Source of the DNA: Sediminibacterium ginsengisoli
Lineage (GTDB): Bacteria > Bacteroidota > Bacteroidia > Chitinophagales > Chitinophagaceae
Assembly (NCBI GenBank): GCA_943324415.2
Contig: CALPLN020000101.1
Span: forward strand, 1-6,796
DNA: 6,796 bases
Reading direction: 5' to 3'
A program made the translations under genes and the position numbers. The stretch's first letter is position 1; each line of letters begins with the position of its first letter. Under the pieces are notes generated by a model. The model saw only the letters and a list, made by a program, of their open reading frames with translations, was not told the DNA's origin and did not search any database. Shown here piece after piece: positions 5,175 to 6,796 of this stretch.

Positions 5175-6796
5175 TTATTTTGATAATAAATAATAAAGTG
5201 TGGATTGATTTAAATTAAATAATTCAAGTGACTCTAAGGCTTGTAATTCTATTTGCTGGACTTGAGTCATCGCATTGGACCATTCGATATAACTAATTTG
5301 CCCCTCTTTAAATGATGCATTAGCCATAGCTGCAATTTTACTAGCATTAGGAAGCATCAATTTTTGTATGTGTTGATACAAGTCTAGTGTTTGTTGATAG
5401 CTGCTCCATGCTTTTTGAATCTGCATGTTTAAATCGAATACTGCTTTTTCTTTTTCTAATTGAATGACAGTTTCATTGACTTGACTTGCTTTTACCTTCT
5501 GTTTTAATCCCGATCTAAATAATGGAATATTCAACCCAACGGTAACCGAATTAAATCTTGCCTGATCCCCTGGACTCATCCTAAAACTTTGATTGGTATA
5601 GCCCATGGCTACTTGTGGTAAAATTTTGGATTTAGCTACATTGGTTTCTTCTAGAGCAGACTGTAACCTTTGCTGCCAAAATTGATTCAAAGGATGATTT
5701 GTAGCAATAGCCGTATCAATTAATTTAGGTTCAAACATCATCAGATCATCTGGTATGATGTGATTGGGCGATTGCAACAATATGGAAAACTGCTTTTGAA
5801 TTGACCCTATTTCACCCTGATTCTTGATGATGGACTGCTGGTGCATACTAACCCAATTCTGCATATTGACTTGCTCTAATCCATTGTCTTGGCCTGCCTT
5901 GAATCTTGCATCTACAGCTGCCAATTGCTTTGTATAGACGGAATCAAGTGATTTTAATAATTTCCCTTTAGCTACTTGAAATTGCAACTGCACATACAAT
6001 TGCTCAACAGCATGCTTTAAAAAATTTTGATCTAAAATCAATTGATACCCATAAGTTTGACTCACCGCATTAAGCCATTTTTTTTGCGCTTGGTACACTT
6101 GAGGCAAATCAAAAACTTGCTCTGCTGAATATTTTGAGTCATTTAAGCTACTATTTACATTCCCCAACTCTCCCCTTAAAGTTAGCTTAGCAGGATCGAA
6201 GTTGGACTTAGTAAGTGCGTTGTAATAAGCTTGTTGCGCCGAAGTTGTTTTCAATGTTGGAGATACCAATAAGGCTTGCTCAATCACTTGTGACAAATTC
6301 TTTTTTTCTGACAAGTTTTGTGCCTGTACGCTAGTTGCACTCAATCCTATCATCAACAATAAGATTGAAATTGTAGCTTGCCCTAAACGTTTCTTTTCAA
6401 ATATTTGATAAAAAATAGGCAATACAAATAAGGTCAATAATGTAGCAGACAACAATCCACCAATCACGACTGTCGCCAAAGGTTTTTGTACTTCTGCTCC
6501 CGCACCACTACTAATGGCCATTGGAATGAACCCAAGTGAAGCAACGGAAGCCGTAATTAAGATAGGTCTCAATCTGGTTTTAGTTGCGGTGACAATGATG
6601 TCTACAATAGATCTATTGGGTTCCATGGCTAGTTTATTCATTTCAGTTAACAATACAATTCCATTGAGAACAGCTACCCCAAAAAGTGCAATAAAGCCTA
6701 CACCTGCAGAAATACTAAAAGGCATGCCTCTTAACCACAATGCAAAAACACCACCAATGGCAGAAAATGGAATGGCGGAGAAAATCAATAAACAAT
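5175..6796 (-). CDS. CzcA/CusA-type heavy-metal RND transporter C-terminus fused to TolC-like outer-membrane factor (5' end beyond right edge)
   Basis: The frame is open to the right edge, so most of the RND transporter is missing. Residues are numbered from the codon at 6788. Residues 1-131 are the last membrane helices of a CzcA/CusA pump, with hallmark stretches LRGMPFSISAGVGFIALFGV, TRLRPILITASVASLGFIPM and EVQKPLATVVIGG. The frame continues without a stop through a basic linker (EKKRLGQ, 131-137) and a hydrophobic stretch ending in SVQAQ (139-157), which looks like a retained signal peptide. About 380 residues of TolC/OEP-type protein follow: coiled-coil helices in two similar halves (about 165-345 and 365-537), with strand-like VTVGLNIPLFRSG (415-427) before the second long helix. 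The pump exports cations by proton antiport across the inner membrane; TolC proteins form the outer-membrane exit duct. The adaptor gene follows 19 nt downstream. Such fusions are known in Bacteroidota. The metal is not determined. Confidence 0.92.
   Translation of the reverse strand, partial: CLLIFSAIPFSAIGGVFALWLRGMPFSISAGVGFIALFGVAVLNGIVLLTEMNKLAMEPNRSIVDIIVTATKTRLRPILITASVASLGFIPMAISSGAGAEVQKPLATVVIGGLLSATLLTLFVLPIFYQIFEKKRLGQATISILLLMIGLSATSVQAQNLSEKKNLSQVIEQALLVSPTLKTTSAQQAYYNALTKSNFDPAKLTLRGELGNVNSSLNDSKYSAEQVFDLPQVYQAQKKWLNAVSQTYGYQLILDQNFLKHAVEQLYVQLQFQVAKGKLLKSLDSVYTKQLAAVDARFKAGQDNGLEQVNMQNWVSMHQQSIIKNQGEIGSIQKQFSILLQSPNHIIPDDLMMFEPKLIDTAIATNHPLNQFWQQRLQSALEETNVAKSKILPQVAMGYTNQSFRMSPGDQARFNSVTVGLNIPLFRSGLKQKVKASQVNETVIQLEKEKAVFDLNMQIQKAWSSYQQTLDLYQHIQKLMLPNASKIAAMANASFKEGQISYIEWSNAMTQVQQIELQALESLELFNLNQSTLYYLLSK
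6320..6398 (-). other. RND-TolC junction with retained signal-peptide-like segment
   Basis: Within the fusion gene, a basic linker (EKKRLGQ) is followed by the hydrophobic run ISILLLMIGLSATS and the sequence VQAQ, which resembles a signal peptidase I site (VQA before Q). It sits just after the last RND helix, whose C-terminal end should be cytoplasmic. It could therefore act as an extra membrane helix that carries the TolC domain to the periplasm, with or without cleavage near 6320. Cleavage is inferred from composition only. Confidence 0.6.

Noticed and set aside
5172..5189. TTATTA/TAATAA inverted repeat at the end of the fusion gene
   Set aside because: The six-base pairing is all A/T and lies where the coding end and stop codon are naturally AT-rich. 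It is too weak to act as a terminator and would separate cotranscribed efflux genes.
5175..6353. A separate TolC gene starting at the internal Met (residue 146 of the visible fusion)
   Set aside because: Starting there would leave a signal peptide with no basic N-region and a very short hydrophobic core. The frame is continuous with the RND part and no stop separates them.
6786..6788. TTG at 6788 as a start codon for the efflux gene
   Set aside because: The frame remains open to the edge, and the following residues are mid-protein CzcA helices. The true start lies beyond the window.

Overview
The window looks like chromosome of a Bacteroidota bacterium, probably of the Chitinophagaceae/Sphingobacteriia type. 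The clues are AT-rich coding DNA, starts without Shine-Dalgarno sequences, two matches to the Bacteroidota -7 promoter motif TAnnTTTG, and an RND metal-efflux pump fused to a TolC-like outer-membrane factor, an architecture known from this phylum. The lineage is inferred from these features, not from a database match.

Layout: (1) Positions 1-779, minus strand, hold the N-terminal 259 codons of a LuxE-like acyl-protein synthetase that runs off the left edge. (2) Positions 780-857 are a 78-bp divergent intergenic region with two candidate -7 boxes facing each other. (3) Positions 858-3975, plus strand, hold three genes joined by 1-base (TAATG) and 4-base (ATGA) overlaps: an M42 metallo-aminopeptidase with all its metal and catalytic residues, a stand-alone class I glutamine amidotransferase with an intact Cys-His-Glu triad, and an uncharacterised protein with ATP-grasp-like motifs. 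A perfect 13-bp hairpin lies inside the last codons of the third gene. (4) Positions 4019-6796, minus strand, converge on that operon. They hold a CzcB/CusB-type periplasmic adaptor lipoprotein and, upstream of it in transcription order, the C-terminal part of a CzcA/CusA-type RND transporter fused in frame to a TolC-like domain. The fusion gene runs off the right edge.

How the genes may work together: the efflux genes encode all three layers of an envelope-spanning pump in two polypeptides (inner-membrane RND plus outer-membrane factor as one fusion, and the adaptor). The substrate is probably a heavy-metal cation, but the window does not show which one. The peptidase-amidotransferase-ligase operon is the least explained part. 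Tight coupling of an ammonia-releasing glutaminase domain with an ATP-grasp-like protein resembles the division of labour in glutamine-dependent amidoligases, with the peptidase as a possible processing or recycling enzyme. That role is a hypothesis. No stretch over 300 bases lacks a gene, and I saw no tRNA, rRNA, CRISPR, insertion sequence or attachment site.
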